Assembly (NCBI GenBank): GCA_036555515.1
Contig: DATBLC010000138.1
Span: 1-64,000 of the forward strand
Reading direction: 5' to 3'
Length of the DNA stretch: 64,000 nt
Source of the DNA: DATACQ01 sp036555515
Lineage (GTDB): Bacteria; Desulfobacterota; Binatia; UBA9968
Shown here: positions 43,351 through 51,918 of the stretch, piece after piece
Layout of the letters: the number at the start of each line of letters is the position of its first letter
Position numbering within the stretch: the stretch's first letter is position 1
The notes under the pieces: generated by a model
Databases searched by the model: none
What the model was told of the DNA's origin: nothing
The model's input: only the letters and a program-made list of their open reading frames with translations
Position numbers and translations under genes: made by a program

Positions 43351-44688
43351 ATGGCACAAAAAGTCGAAATCATGGAAACGGTGCTGCGCGACGCGCATCA
43401 GTGCCTAGTGGCGACGCGCATGCGCACCGAGGACATGCTGCCGATCGCCGCCCAACTGGACGCGATTGGCTACTGGTCGGTGGAAGCTTGGGGCGGCGCA
43501 ACGTTCGATGCCACTTTGCGCTATCTGAAGGAATGCCCCTGGGAGCGCTTGCGCAAGTTGCGCGCGGCAATGCCGAAGACCCGCTTTCAAATGCTGCTGC
43601 GCGGTCAAAACGTGGTCGGTTACCGAAATTATCCCGACGATATCGTGCAGGCGTTCGTTGACCGCGCCGCGGCTAACGGCATAGACGTTTTCCGGGTCTT
43701 CGACGCCATGAACGATATCCGCAACATGAAGACGGCCATCGAGGCCGCGCTCAAAACCGGCAAACTGGTAGAGGGAGCGGTTTGTTACACGATTAGCCCG
43801 GTTCACTCCGCCGACTATTTCCTGGGCGTCGCCGAAAAACTTGCGGATATGGGCGTGCAACTTATCTGCCTTAAGGACATGGCTGGAATGCTCGCCCCTT
43901 ACGCCGCTCACGAGATAATTAAAAAAATCAAATCGCGCATTTCGCTGCCGCTTCATCTTCATTCCCATTGCACTGCGGGGTTAGCCCCCATGAGTTATAT
44001 GATGGCCATCGAGGCGGGCGCCGATATCTTGGACACGGCCATCGCGCCGTTTTCCCAAGGGACGTCGCAACCGGCGACCGAGCAGATGGTCGCGGCGCTC
44101 AAAGACACGCCCTATGATACCGGCCTGGATCTGGCCAAACTGGGCAAAATCGCCGACTATTTTTACGGCGTGCGGCGGAATTATGCTGAGTTTGAAAGCC
44201 CGGTCAACAATCAAATTAAGACCGATGTATTGACCTCGCAGATTCCCGGCGGGATGCTCTCCAATCTCGTCGCCCAGCTGCGCCAGCAGAAAGCGGAAGA
44301 CAAGCTCGATGCGGTGCTGGCCGAGATGCCCCATGTGCGCAAGGATTTGGGCTATCCGCCGTTGGTGACGCCGACCAGTCAAATCGTCGGCTCGCAGGCG
44401 GCGTTGAACGTCATGACGGGGAAACGTTACGCCGTAGTTGCCACGGAGACGCGCAACTACGTCATGGGTCTGTACGGCGAACCGCCGGGGGCCATCAGCG
44501 ACGAAATCAAACACAAAATTTTGGGTAAGAAAGAGCCGATCACCTGCCGGCCCGCTGACCTCTTAAAGCCCGGTCTCGATCAAGCGCGCACGGACGCGGG
44601 CAGCCTCGCGACCAGCGAAGAGGATGTGCTTTCGTACGCGCTGTTCCCGGAAATCGCCAAGGAATATTTTCTTCATCGGGAATTATAA
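43351..44688 (+). CDS. Pyruvate/oxaloacetate carboxyltransferase, no biotin domain
   Basis: A 445-residue member of the pyruvate carboxylase subunit B / oxaloacetate decarboxylase alpha family. Conserved parts are ETVLRDAHQCL, the carbamylated lysine in LICLKDMAGML, the metal pair in LHLHSHCTAG, and DTAIAPFSQGTSQPATE. It ends after the carboxyltransferase and its C-terminal helical part; the biotinyl domain with the MKM motif found at the end of the ~600-residue relatives is absent. No biotin carboxylase or separate biotin carrier is in the window. It must use a carrier encoded elsewhere or have a different role. Confidence 0.88.
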   Translation: MAQKVEIMETVLRDAHQCLVATRMRTEDMLPIAAQLDAIGYWSVEAWGGATFDATLRYLKECPWERLRKLRAAMPKTRFQMLLRGQNVVGYRNYPDDIVQAFVDRAAANGIDVFRVFDAMNDIRNMKTAIEAALKTGKLVEGAVCYTISPVHSADYFLGVAEKLADMGVQLICLKDMAGMLAPYAAHEIIKKIKSRISLPLHLHSHCTAGLAPMSYMMAIEAGADILDTAIAPFSQGTSQPATEQMVAALKDTPYDTGLDLAKLGKIADYFYGVRRNYAEFESPVNNQIKTDVLTSQIPGGMLSNLVAQLRQQKAEDKLDAVLAEMPHVRKDLGYPPLVTPTSQIVGSQAALNVMTGKRYAVVATETRNYVMGLYGEPPGAISDEIKHKILGKKEPITCRPADLLKPGLDQARTDAGSLATSEEDVLSYALFPEIAKEYFLHREL

Positions 44689-44743
44689 GTGGGAGCGCAG
44701 CAAGCTGTGCCCGTACTATTGCTCGCGCTATGGCGTCGTCGTC

Positions 44744-45649
44744 CTAAATCACCTTGTTGAGGGGATACTCGATTATTCCCACCGCGCCGTTCTGAATCAG
44801 CTGGGGAATCAAATCTCGGACTTTGGCTTCTTCCAGCACACTTTCGACGGAGAACCATTTCACGCCTTTGAGGTTCGGCGAGGCGTGCAGCGGCGCCACC
44901 GTCGGCGCGGTGATGCTTGGAATGAGCGCGATGACCTTTTCGAGATCCACTTCGGAAACGTTGAGTTTGATGCCGACTTTGTTTTCCGCCGACAGCGCGC
45001 CTTGAAGTAACAGCTTGATTTGCTCGATCTTTCCCCGCTTCCAGGAGTCCTCCCAAGCCCGTTTGTTGGCGATCAGGACGGGGCAGGATTCCATCAGCTC
45101 GTGAATGATCTTCAATCCGTGCGCGCGAATCGTGCTGCCGGTTTCGGTTACTTCGACGATGGCATCGACCAGTCCCTCAGCCGCTTTCGCTTCGGTGGCG
45201 CCCCAAGAGAATTCCACTTCCACGGGAATGTTTCGCTCGGCGAAGTAGCGCTTGGTGAAATTAACCATTTCCGAAGAAATTCTTTTTCCTTTAAGATCTT
45301 CGATCTTCGTGATGGGCGAGTCCTGGGGCACCGCCAACACCCATCGGGTGGGTTTGAAGCTGGTCTTCGAGTAAATCATCTCGCAAACGAGCTGGACATC
45401 GGAGCTGTTCTCGATGGTCCAGTCTTTGCCTGTAATGGCCACGTCCAGCGTGCCCATTTCCACGTAGCGCGACATCTCTTGGGGCCGGGCCAGGCTGCAG
45501 CGCAGGGTTGCGTCATCGATGGACGGGAAATAACTGCGGCTGCTGGTCGATATTTTCCAGCCCGATTTCTTGAAGAGCTCGATGGTCATCTGCTCGAGGC
45601 TCCCCTTAGGAATTCCTAACTTTAATTCTTTGTCTCGCTTAGCTTCCAT
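44744..45649 (-). CDS. hisG: ATP phosphoribosyltransferase HisG, long form
   Basis: HisG joins ATP and PRPP in the first step of histidine synthesis. The 301-residue protein starts with KLGIPKGSLEQMTIELFKKSG, contains DVAITGKDWTIENSSDVQ and the PRPP-binding VDAIVEVTETGSTIRAHGL, and has the C-terminal ~75-residue regulatory domain of the long, histidine-sensitive form. The frame continues 55 codons upstream into hisI; the ATG at 45647-45649 with GGAG four bases ahead is the evident start. It follows hisI by 40 bases. Confidence 0.96.
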   Translation of the reverse strand: MEAKRDKELKLGIPKGSLEQMTIELFKKSGWKISTSSRSYFPSIDDATLRCSLARPQEMSRYVEMGTLDVAITGKDWTIENSSDVQLVCEMIYSKTSFKPTRWVLAVPQDSPITKIEDLKGKRISSEMVNFTKRYFAERNIPVEVEFSWGATEAKAAEGLVDAIVEVTETGSTIRAHGLKIIHELMESCPVLIANKRAWEDSWKRGKIEQIKLLLQGALSAENKVGIKLNVSEVDLEKVIALIPSITAPTVAPLHASPNLKGVKWFSVESVLEEAKVRDLIPQLIQNGAVGIIEYPLNKVI

Positions 45650-45689
45650 TATCTCCGGAACCGTTGAAAATTGAACTTTTGAAGCGCCA

Positions 45690-46079
45690 TCACAAAGGTT
45701 TCTTGTAAACCTCTTTGGGATCGAAAACTCGCTCGGCAACGACCTTCCACTCGCCATTGTCACCCTTGCGGAAAAAGCAGCTTCGGTAACCTTCGTGGCA
45801 GGCCGCCCCGCCAATCTGATTGACCTGAAGCAAGATGGTGTCGTTATCGCAATCGATAAAGATCTCTTTTACTTCCTGAAAATTGCCCGATTCTTCGCCT
45901 TTGAACCACGGCCCTTTGCGCGAGCGACTGTAATAATGGGCTTTGCCGGTGGCCCGAGTTTTCTCCCACGCCTCTTCATTCATGTAGGCGACCATCAATA
46001 CCTCGCGCGATTGATAATCCTGCACGATCACGGGCACTAGGCCGTTGCCCTTCGCAAAATCGATCTTTGCCGTAGCCAT
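45690..46079 (-). CDS. hisI: Phosphoribosyl-AMP cyclohydrolase HisI
   Basis: HisI opens the purine ring of PR-AMP, the third step of histidine synthesis. The 129-residue protein holds YSRSRKGPWFKGEESGN, the metal motif DCDND (76-80) and the zinc cysteines Cys94 and Cys101 in GGAACHEGYRSCFF. There is no fused HisE domain. It lies just upstream of hisG on the minus strand; the other his genes are not in the window. Confidence 0.97.
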   Translation of the reverse strand: MATAKIDFAKGNGLVPVIVQDYQSREVLMVAYMNEEAWEKTRATGKAHYYSRSRKGPWFKGEESGNFQEVKEIFIDCDNDTILLQVNQIGGAACHEGYRSCFFRKGDNGEWKVVAERVFDPKEVYKKPL

Positions 46080-46162
46080 AACGATTTCCTCGAATTTGTT
46101 TAGCTAACACATCTATAGGGGGGCTTCAATGACGTTCGGACGCGTGCCCTATAAGCGTTGAC

Positions 46163-46873
46163 TTATCTGGGTCGCCTGTTTTGCAGCGCTGGTATGGCTT
46201 CGATCTTGTCCTGCGGCAGTATCTCCCAGTAGATGCCTATGGGCCGTTTGAAGAGCGCTTTGATGGCCATAACTTCGTTCGGCGTGACAATGGCGGTAAG
46301 CGGGATGTCGTGGTCGGTCATGGGAATTGCTTCTTCAATAACTTGCAAGGGATGGACGGAGGTGACGATGGGGGTGCTCGGGCCGATCTTTTTTTCTTCC
46401 GTAAGCAGGGCAAATTCCAAATCCGAATAACCGCCGCCTTTACCCACCCTGGCGCCTTTTCGGTTCACAGCGACGGAACCGCAGATAATGAGATCGATCC
46501 GCGGCACGTCATCGAGCGTCGCGGACTGTCCGTACAACGCCGCGCCCTTAATCGATGACGCGGCGTAGGGCGAACACTTGAGCTTCTTCGGATCCAATTC
46601 GATGAACGGTTTTTCGGCGCGCAGCCGTGGCACCGCCATGTAAATAATCTTGCCTTCGGCCAGCGCCCTGTGACGGATCGCCCGCTGCGGTGAATCCGGA
46701 TTGACCTTGAGTACCTTGGCTTTCGACCACCATGCGGTTTCGGCGATGAGGCGCGCGCAGGCCTCGGCGCCGATGAAATTGGGAATCCGCCCCTCGGCGC
46801 CGGGAAAACGCGCCACTCGTTGCGCTTGCAGCAACAACCACACCGCCTCGCGGATGGCATCTTTGGTCTTCAC
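46163..46873 (-). CDS. 5-formyltetrahydrofolate cyclo-ligase-like protein
   Basis: A 236-residue protein of the COG0212/MTHFSD type rather than the short FAU1 type. It has NPDSPQRAIRHRALAEGK, VPRLRAEKPF, the nucleotide/folate loop RVGKGGGYSDLEFALL and a C-terminal hydrophilic tail. Members with this layout include plant proteins tied to folate or thiamine metabolism whose cyclo-ligase activity is uncertain. It is 83 bases upstream of hisI on the same strand. Confidence 0.82.
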   Translation of the reverse strand: MKTKDAIREAVWLLLQAQRVARFPGAEGRIPNFIGAEACARLIAETAWWSKAKVLKVNPDSPQRAIRHRALAEGKIIYMAVPRLRAEKPFIELDPKKLKCSPYAASSIKGAALYGQSATLDDVPRIDLIICGSVAVNRKGARVGKGGGYSDLEFALLTEEKKIGPSTPIVTSVHPLQVIEEAIPMTDHDIPLTAIVTPNEVMAIKALFKRPIGIYWEILPQDKIEAIPALQNRRPR

Positions 46874-46939
46874 TGGAACTACGCTAGCTGAGCCCCGAGG
46901 CGTTACGCAACAGGCAAAGAGTCACGGCGCAAACGCTTG

Positions 46940-47010
46940 GGGTTTGAGCGCTGGACGTCTGGAACGTTTCCGAGGATTTCAACCATCTGGAACGACTTGA
47001 ACGGCTTGAA
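46940..47010. repeat. GTTCAA-type intergenic repeat, copy 4
   Basis: Words of the form CTGGAACG, CTTGAACGG and CTTGAACTGG repeat at 9-10-base spacing between the cyclo-ligase gene and the CutA-Nudix gene, which diverge from this gap. Confidence 0.5.
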
Positions 47011-47036
47011 CTGGCCCCGGGCAACTCACGTGTAGT

Positions 47037-47066
47037 TTGACTGACTGGGAAAGCCAGTTGTAAGAT
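47037..47066 (+). promoter_or_regulatory. Candidate promoter giving a leaderless cutA-nudix transcript
   Basis: TTGACT (47037-47042), 18 bases, TAAGAT (47061-47066). The ATG at 47075 is only eight bases after the -10, and there is no Shine-Dalgarno, so the mRNA could be leaderless. Confidence 0.4.
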
Positions 47067-47074
47067 CAGCCCCG

Positions 47075-47896
47075 ATGCGTGACTTCCTGGTAGTTTTTGT
47101 CACGGTAGGTTCGGCCACCGAAGGGGATTGTTTAGCCAAGGCGCTCGTGGAAGAGCGGCTCGCGGCCTGTGTAAACCGGCTCCCCTCGGTCCAGTCCGTC
47201 TATCGCTGGGAAGGTAAAGTCGAGCAGAGCGCCGAAGAGCTGCTCGTAATCAAAACGACAAAGATGCGCTACCCGGCGCTGGAAAAGCGCGTGCGCGAAA
47301 TGCACAGCTATGAGGTTCCAGAAATCATCGCGCTGCCGATCGTTGCCGGCAGCGAGGCCTATCTCAACTGGCTGGACGTGCAAACTGCCACGGCAGCGGC
47401 GCGGCCGGACGGTAGCGTGCGCGAGACACACGAGGTCTCCGCCGGCGGAGTGGTGTACCGCAGACAAGGCGGCGGCGTCGAGATCGCGCTGATTCATGTG
47501 CGCGGCCGCTGGGGATTGCCAAAGGGACATGTCGAAGCCGGTGAAAGCCCCGACCAGGCTGCGTTGCGCGAGGTGCGCGAAGAAACTGGTCTGGAAGGAC
47601 GAGTGGCGAGAAAGCTCGGTGAAATTCACTATTCCTACCGGGAGAAAAGAGCGGCTCAGCACCAGGAGGTCAAAGTTTACAAACGGGTTCACTTTTACTT
47701 GGTTCGTTATCTGCGCGGCGACGTACGCGACCACGACTATGAAGTGGACGAAGCGCGCTGGTTCCCCATCGACGAAGCGCTGCGCAGTCTCAGGTTCGCC
47801 ACCGAGCGCAAGATGGTGAATCGGGCAAAGGCTCTACTGGCGGATCGCGAAAAGAAACAAGCACAGCAGGGACTTGTGGCGCCGGGGGAGGCGTGA
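47075..47896 (+). CDS. CutA1-Nudix hydrolase fusion protein
   Basis: The 273-residue frame joins two families. Residues 1-105 are CutA1 (FVTVGSATEGDCLAKALVEE, RLAACVNRL, VYRWEGKVEQ, HSYEVPEIIALPI, YLNWLDV), a trimeric ferredoxin-fold protein linked to copper tolerance. After a short linker, residues 117-255 are a Nudix domain with the box GHVEAGESPDQAALREVREE from Gly151 on, and a WGLPKGH start like diadenosine-polyphosphate hydrolases. Each domain is complete and the frame has no break. A trimeric Nudix enzyme is predicted. I know no common gene with this fusion. Confidence 0.88.
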   Translation: MRDFLVVFVTVGSATEGDCLAKALVEERLAACVNRLPSVQSVYRWEGKVEQSAEELLVIKTTKMRYPALEKRVREMHSYEVPEIIALPIVAGSEAYLNWLDVQTATAAARPDGSVRETHEVSAGGVVYRRQGGGVEIALIHVRGRWGLPKGHVEAGESPDQAALREVREETGLEGRVARKLGEIHYSYREKRAAQHQEVKVYKRVHFYLVRYLRGDVRDHDYEVDEARWFPIDEALRSLRFATERKMVNRAKALLADREKKQAQQGLVAPGEA

Positions 47897-47912
47897 AGAT
47901 CAACCTCAACGG

Positions 47913-47970
47913 AAGTTCAAAGCGTTCAAAACGTTCAAGCCGTTCAAAACGTTTGGAACTATTTGAACGG
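47913..47970. repeat. GTTCAA-type intergenic repeat, copy 5
   Basis: Five tandem words (GTTCAAAGC, GTTCAAAAC, GTTCAAGCC, GTTCAAAAC, then inverted TTTGAACGG) at nine-base spacing, directly after the CutA-Nudix stop. One end is complementary to the other, so the RNA could fold on itself. Confidence 0.7.
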
Positions 47971-48020
47971 GTGGAGCCTAGCCAGGTTACGAACTTGATC
48001 CCAAACGAGCAGATTGGTCG

Positions 48021-49397
48021 ATGAAAGATTATTTCTCCGAATTCGTCTTCTCCGTACCTTATGAGATGGCGGCGGTGCGGCCGCTGCGCCAAACAACTCG
48101 ACTTGAACGCCAAGCCGCACTACGGGCCGCCTATTTTAACACTGAACTGATCCCGCAAGAGTTGATTTATGTCGATCTCAAAACCGACAGCGGCGTTAGC
48201 GCGTTCAGCACCGGACAATTGGTTAAGCTGTTGGGGGCTGGCGCTCTGGAGTCAGGGATGGAAATGGCCGCGGAGGGAAGCGGAGCCTTCCGCTCGCTCG
48301 GGGAAAAATTCCGCGAATATTTTGGTCTTCCCTATATGCTCCCGGTGGCGCAGGGCAGGGCAGCGGAACGGTTGTGGACGAAGCTCCACGTCAAGCCCGG
48401 CAGCGTCGTGCCAGGCAATATGCTTTTTCCATCCACCCGTTATCACGTCGAGTCCAACGGCGGAAAAGTGCTGGACGTAATAAATGACGGAGCCCACGAT
48501 CTCGCGTCCACCGCCCCGTTTAAGGGCGACATCGATCTCATCAAACTCGCGGCGGCGTTCAAAGAGCATGAAGGCAAAGTGGCCTGCGTCTATATCGAGC
48601 TGTGCGTCAACTCCTGCGGCGGCCATCCGGTATCGCTGCGAAATTTAAAGGCGGTCAAAGAGGTTGCCGGCGCCAATCGAGTGCCGCTGTTTCTCGATGC
48701 CAGCCGGATCCTAGAAAACGGTTTTTTGATCAAGCAGCGCGAGGCTGGTTATCGAGACCGCAGCGTGGCTGAGATCGTCCGCGCAATCTGCGCTCTGGCC
48801 GACGGCTGCACGATGAGCGCGTTAAAGGATTTTTCCGCCGCCGCTGGCGGATTCATCGGCGCCCGCGATCAAGCCGCTTATCAAAAAGCATTCGCCCAGA
48901 GCTTTCTTGACGGCGTCCAGCCGTCCAGCGCCGCCATGGCGGCGCTAAGCGTTGCTTTCGATGAGCTGCTAGCCGGTGATGCCTATGCGGCGAGTCGCGT
49001 GGAACAGGTCGAGTATTTATGGCGGCGGCTGAAAGACACGATTCCGGTGCTCCAACCCGCGGGAGGTCACGGCGTGTTCATCGACGTTGCGCGGTTCTTG
49101 ACGCATCTTACCGTAGACCATTATCCGGCGCAGGCGCTGGCGGCGTTCCTTTACGAGACCTCTGGCCTTCGGGTCACAAAAGGACCGCCTCTGGCGCCGA
49201 GTCAAACGGCGCGGGGTGTTGAGTTGCTGCGCCTGGCCATACCGGCGCGCCGCTACTTGCTGGGCCACATGGATGATGCCGCCGAAGCCCTGCTTCACGC
49301 TTACGCCCGTAGGGAAGAAATCCAAGGACTCAGGCGAATCGAAAAAGCCGGCCGCCCGAAGTATGCGCCGGCGCTTTTCGAGCAGTTGGGACAATGA
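48021..49397 (+). CDS. Tryptophanase-like beta-eliminating lyase
   Basis: A 458-residue PLP enzyme related to tryptophanase and tyrosine phenol-lyase. The alignment by eye is good: LPVAQGRAAERLW, NSCGGHPVSLRNLKAV, LDASRILENGFLIKQREAGY (Asp and Arg that hold the pyridine), and MSALKDFSAAAGGFIG, in which Lys269 is the PLP lysine. The neighbouring lysine of true tryptophanases is Leu here, so the substrate may differ. Its stop overlaps the next start (ATGA), tying it to an acyl-CoA synthetase and two SDR genes. It may cleave an aromatic or other beta-substituted amino acid. Confidence 0.87.
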   Translation: MKDYFSEFVFSVPYEMAAVRPLRQTTRLERQAALRAAYFNTELIPQELIYVDLKTDSGVSAFSTGQLVKLLGAGALESGMEMAAEGSGAFRSLGEKFREYFGLPYMLPVAQGRAAERLWTKLHVKPGSVVPGNMLFPSTRYHVESNGGKVLDVINDGAHDLASTAPFKGDIDLIKLAAAFKEHEGKVACVYIELCVNSCGGHPVSLRNLKAVKEVAGANRVPLFLDASRILENGFLIKQREAGYRDRSVAEIVRAICALADGCTMSALKDFSAAAGGFIGARDQAAYQKAFAQSFLDGVQPSSAAMAALSVAFDELLAGDAYAASRVEQVEYLWRRLKDTIPVLQPAGGHGVFIDVARFLTHLTVDHYPAQALAAFLYETSGLRVTKGPPLAPSQTARGVELLRLAIPARRYLLGHMDDAAEALLHAYARREEIQGLRRIEKAGRPKYAPALFEQLGQ

Positions 49398-51178
49398 ATA
49401 CGATGCGGCAATTAGCACAGGAACGTCATCTAGCGGCGATCTTCTTTGATCGCGTTGCGGAACTTGGCGAGAAAAGCTTCATCAAGGTGCAACGCGGCGA
49501 GCAATTTCACGAAGTCTCGTGGCGTGATTTTGGCGCCAAAGTGCGCGCCGCCATTTTCGCGCTTTACACCCTCGGCTTGAACAAAGGCGATCGCGTGGCC
49601 ATCCTCGGCGAGAACAGCCTTGAATGGTTGTGCGCCGACCTCGCGACCCTGGGGGGCGGTTTTCCCAACGTCATTGTTTCCCCGGGCCTATCCGACAGGA
49701 TGGTGCGTATGATTCTCGGTCATTCCAGCTGCCGCGCGGCCTTCGTGCAAAATGAGCCGGCAGTGGGGCGATTACTCAATCTCAAGGGGCAATTGCCGGC
49801 GCTCGAATCTCTGATCGTTCTTGATGGCAGCGGCGCCCGCGTGCCCTGCGCGCTCTCGTTCGGCGAGTTTCTGTTGCGTGGCGCGCAAGATGACAAAGGA
49901 CGTCTCGGATCGATACTGGAATCGGTTCATGGCGACGATCTCGCGACGATCATGTACACCTCCGGCTCCACCGGCGAGCCCAAGGGTGTCATGCGCACCC
50001 ATAATAATCTGCTCGCGAATATCACCAATGGCCGTCCAATAGCTTCGAGCGATCCCGACGAACTGACGGTCATCGTATTGAACCTTAACCATCTGTTTGG
50101 ACGGTTTGGCTTTTTGAAAAGCGTCGTCACCGGGCGTACCACGGCCGTGATTGAGGCCACGGAAAAGGCAGTGAATACGAAGATCATTGAGGCGCTTGCG
50201 CCCACCGCTCTGGCCATGGTTCCTCGGGTCATTGAGAAAATTTTGGAAAAGATTTTTGACGAAAGAGGCTGCCGGCAGCAATGTGAGCGGCTGGAAGAGT
50301 TGGATCGCCGCAAGAACACGGGCGCAAAATTGAATGGCCTTGAAACAGCGCGGTTCGAAGAACTTCGCGCCGAGCTCGGCGACGCGACGAGAAAGGCGCT
50401 GGGCGGTAGGATCAAATATATCGCGTATGGCGGCGCGGCGATGCCGCCGCGGATCATACGACTCTTCGAGCTCATGCGAATTCCCCTGTTGGGCTCCTAT
50501 GGCATCACCGAATGCGGCGGCGTGACGCTCAGCGGCGTCGGCGATAACAAACCGGGAAGCCTGGGACGGCCCTTTGCCAACGTCGAGTTGCGCATCGCCG
50601 GAGATGGTGAACTCCTGGTGCGCGGACCCACCGTGACGCCCGGATATTTCAATAATCCCGAGGCAACCCGAGAGGCAATCGACGCCGAGGGATGGTTCCA
50701 TACCGGCGATTGCGGCATGATCGACGATCAGGGTTGTCTCTTTATCGTCGGGCGCAAGAAAGATATTTTTAACTGCTCCGACGGCTCCAATATCTATCCT
50801 GCGCATATCGAGCTACTGCTGGAAAACGACCGCTTTATCCGGCAGGCGATTTTGCTCGGTGATCAGCGTCCATTTATCGCGGCGCTGATCGCGCCTGATT
50901 ACACGCAAATCGCCGCCGAGCTGAAGAAACCCGAGTCTTGCCTGAGCGATGATGAAATCGAGGCATTGATCCGGTCGCGCCTAGAGGAGATCAATAGACC
51001 GCTCGAAGCGTACGAACACATCCGCAAGTTCGGCATAGTGCCGTCCGATTTTCCGACCGAGGTGCGGAGCGTCACCGTATTTCAGAAGATTAAGATCGAT
51101 CGCCGCGCCGTGGAAGAGCGATACGGAAGAATCATTAGCGCGATCTATTCGACGACATCCAATGGAGGAAGTGTATGA
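49394..51178 (+). CDS. AMP-forming acyl-CoA synthetase, FadD/long-chain type
   Basis: A 594-residue ANL-superfamily enzyme that activates a carboxylic acid to its CoA ester. The P-loop is MYTSGSTGEPKGVMR (188-202), the A5 motif GSYGITECGG, and the hinge EGWFHTGDCGMIDDQGCL and VGRKKDIF. A charged insert (about 290-325) is like that of long-chain acyl-CoA synthetases. The catalytic C-terminal lysine is in FQKIKIDRRAVEE. Start and stop overlap both neighbours by ATGA, so it is the second gene of a four-gene operon. Confidence 0.92.
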   Translation: MNTMRQLAQERHLAAIFFDRVAELGEKSFIKVQRGEQFHEVSWRDFGAKVRAAIFALYTLGLNKGDRVAILGENSLEWLCADLATLGGGFPNVIVSPGLSDRMVRMILGHSSCRAAFVQNEPAVGRLLNLKGQLPALESLIVLDGSGARVPCALSFGEFLLRGAQDDKGRLGSILESVHGDDLATIMYTSGSTGEPKGVMRTHNNLLANITNGRPIASSDPDELTVIVLNLNHLFGRFGFLKSVVTGRTTAVIEATEKAVNTKIIEALAPTALAMVPRVIEKILEKIFDERGCRQQCERLEELDRRKNTGAKLNGLETARFEELRAELGDATRKALGGRIKYIAYGGAAMPPRIIRLFELMRIPLLGSYGITECGGVTLSGVGDNKPGSLGRPFANVELRIAGDGELLVRGPTVTPGYFNNPEATREAIDAEGWFHTGDCGMIDDQGCLFIVGRKKDIFNCSDGSNIYPAHIELLLENDRFIRQAILLGDQRPFIAALIAPDYTQIAAELKKPESCLSDDEIEALIRSRLEEINRPLEAYEHIRKFGIVPSDFPTEVRSVTVFQKIKIDRRAVEERYGRIISAIYSTTSNGGSV

Positions 51179-51918
51179 AACAAGTGGCCTTGATCACGGG
51201 CGGCGGAGGGGGAATCGGCGGCGCCGTGGCGCGGCGCATGGCCGTTGCCGGCATGTCCGTCGTCATCGCGGATTACGATCATGCGGCGGCGGAACAGGTC
51301 GGCGCAGAGATCAAAGCCGCGGGCGGCAAGGCGGATGCGCTTTCGGTCGATGTGACCCAGGCGCGCGAGGTGAAGGCGCTCGTCAGTGATGTCGCACAGC
51401 GTTTCGGCAGCATCGACGTCTTGGCCAATATCGCCGGCGGTAGTTTTTACACCAAGCGCATCGAAGAATTTACCTGGAGCGAGTGGAGACGGGTCATCGA
51501 CGCGAATTTGAAGGGCACGTTTCTCATGTGCCGCGAAGTCGCGCCGCTCATGCGCAAGCAGAAGAGCGGCAACATCATGAACACCGCCTCCAACTACGGC
51601 GCTACCGGCTCCGCCCTGCGCGCGCCGTACTGCGCGGCAAAAGCTGGAATCATCGCCTTCACGAAGAGCCTGGCGTTGGAGCTCGCGCCCGACGGCATCC
51701 GCGTCAACACCGTCGCGCCGGGTCCCACGGACACGCCCCGGGTAATGGAAAACGAAACTCCGGAGGCGCGCAAGCAGCGTTGGTATTCTTCCATCCCGCT
51801 TGGCCGTACCGGCCAGCCGGAGGATTTGGCCGAGATGTATTATTTCTTGACCACAGCCGAGGCCGCGGCGATTACCGGGCAAACCTTTCACGTCAACGGA
51901 GGGCTGGTGATGCCATGA
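51175..51918 (+). CDS. Short-chain dehydrogenase/reductase (FabG-like), first
   Basis: A 247-residue classical SDR with the glycine motif ITGGGGGIGGAVAR, NIAGG, the serine in MNTASNYG, the catalytic YCAAK, and PGPTDTPRV. Short-chain dehydrogenases of this type oxidise or reduce a keto/hydroxy group, often on a CoA or ACP ester. GGAGGAAG is just before the ATG, and both ends overlap the neighbouring genes (ATGA), so it is co-translated with the acyl-CoA synthetase and the second SDR. Confidence 0.92.
   Translation: MKQVALITGGGGGIGGAVARRMAVAGMSVVIADYDHAAAEQVGAEIKAAGGKADALSVDVTQAREVKALVSDVAQRFGSIDVLANIAGGSFYTKRIEEFTWSEWRRVIDANLKGTFLMCREVAPLMRKQKSGNIMNTASNYGATGSALRAPYCAAKAGIIAFTKSLALELAPDGIRVNTVAPGPTDTPRVMENETPEARKQRWYSSIPLGRTGQPEDLAEMYYFLTTAEAAAITGQTFHVNGGLVMP

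Noticed and set aside
49772..50806. 344-codon minus-strand frame
   Set aside because: Antisense to the acyl-CoA synthetase gene with its P-loop and hinge motifs; no recognisable domain.
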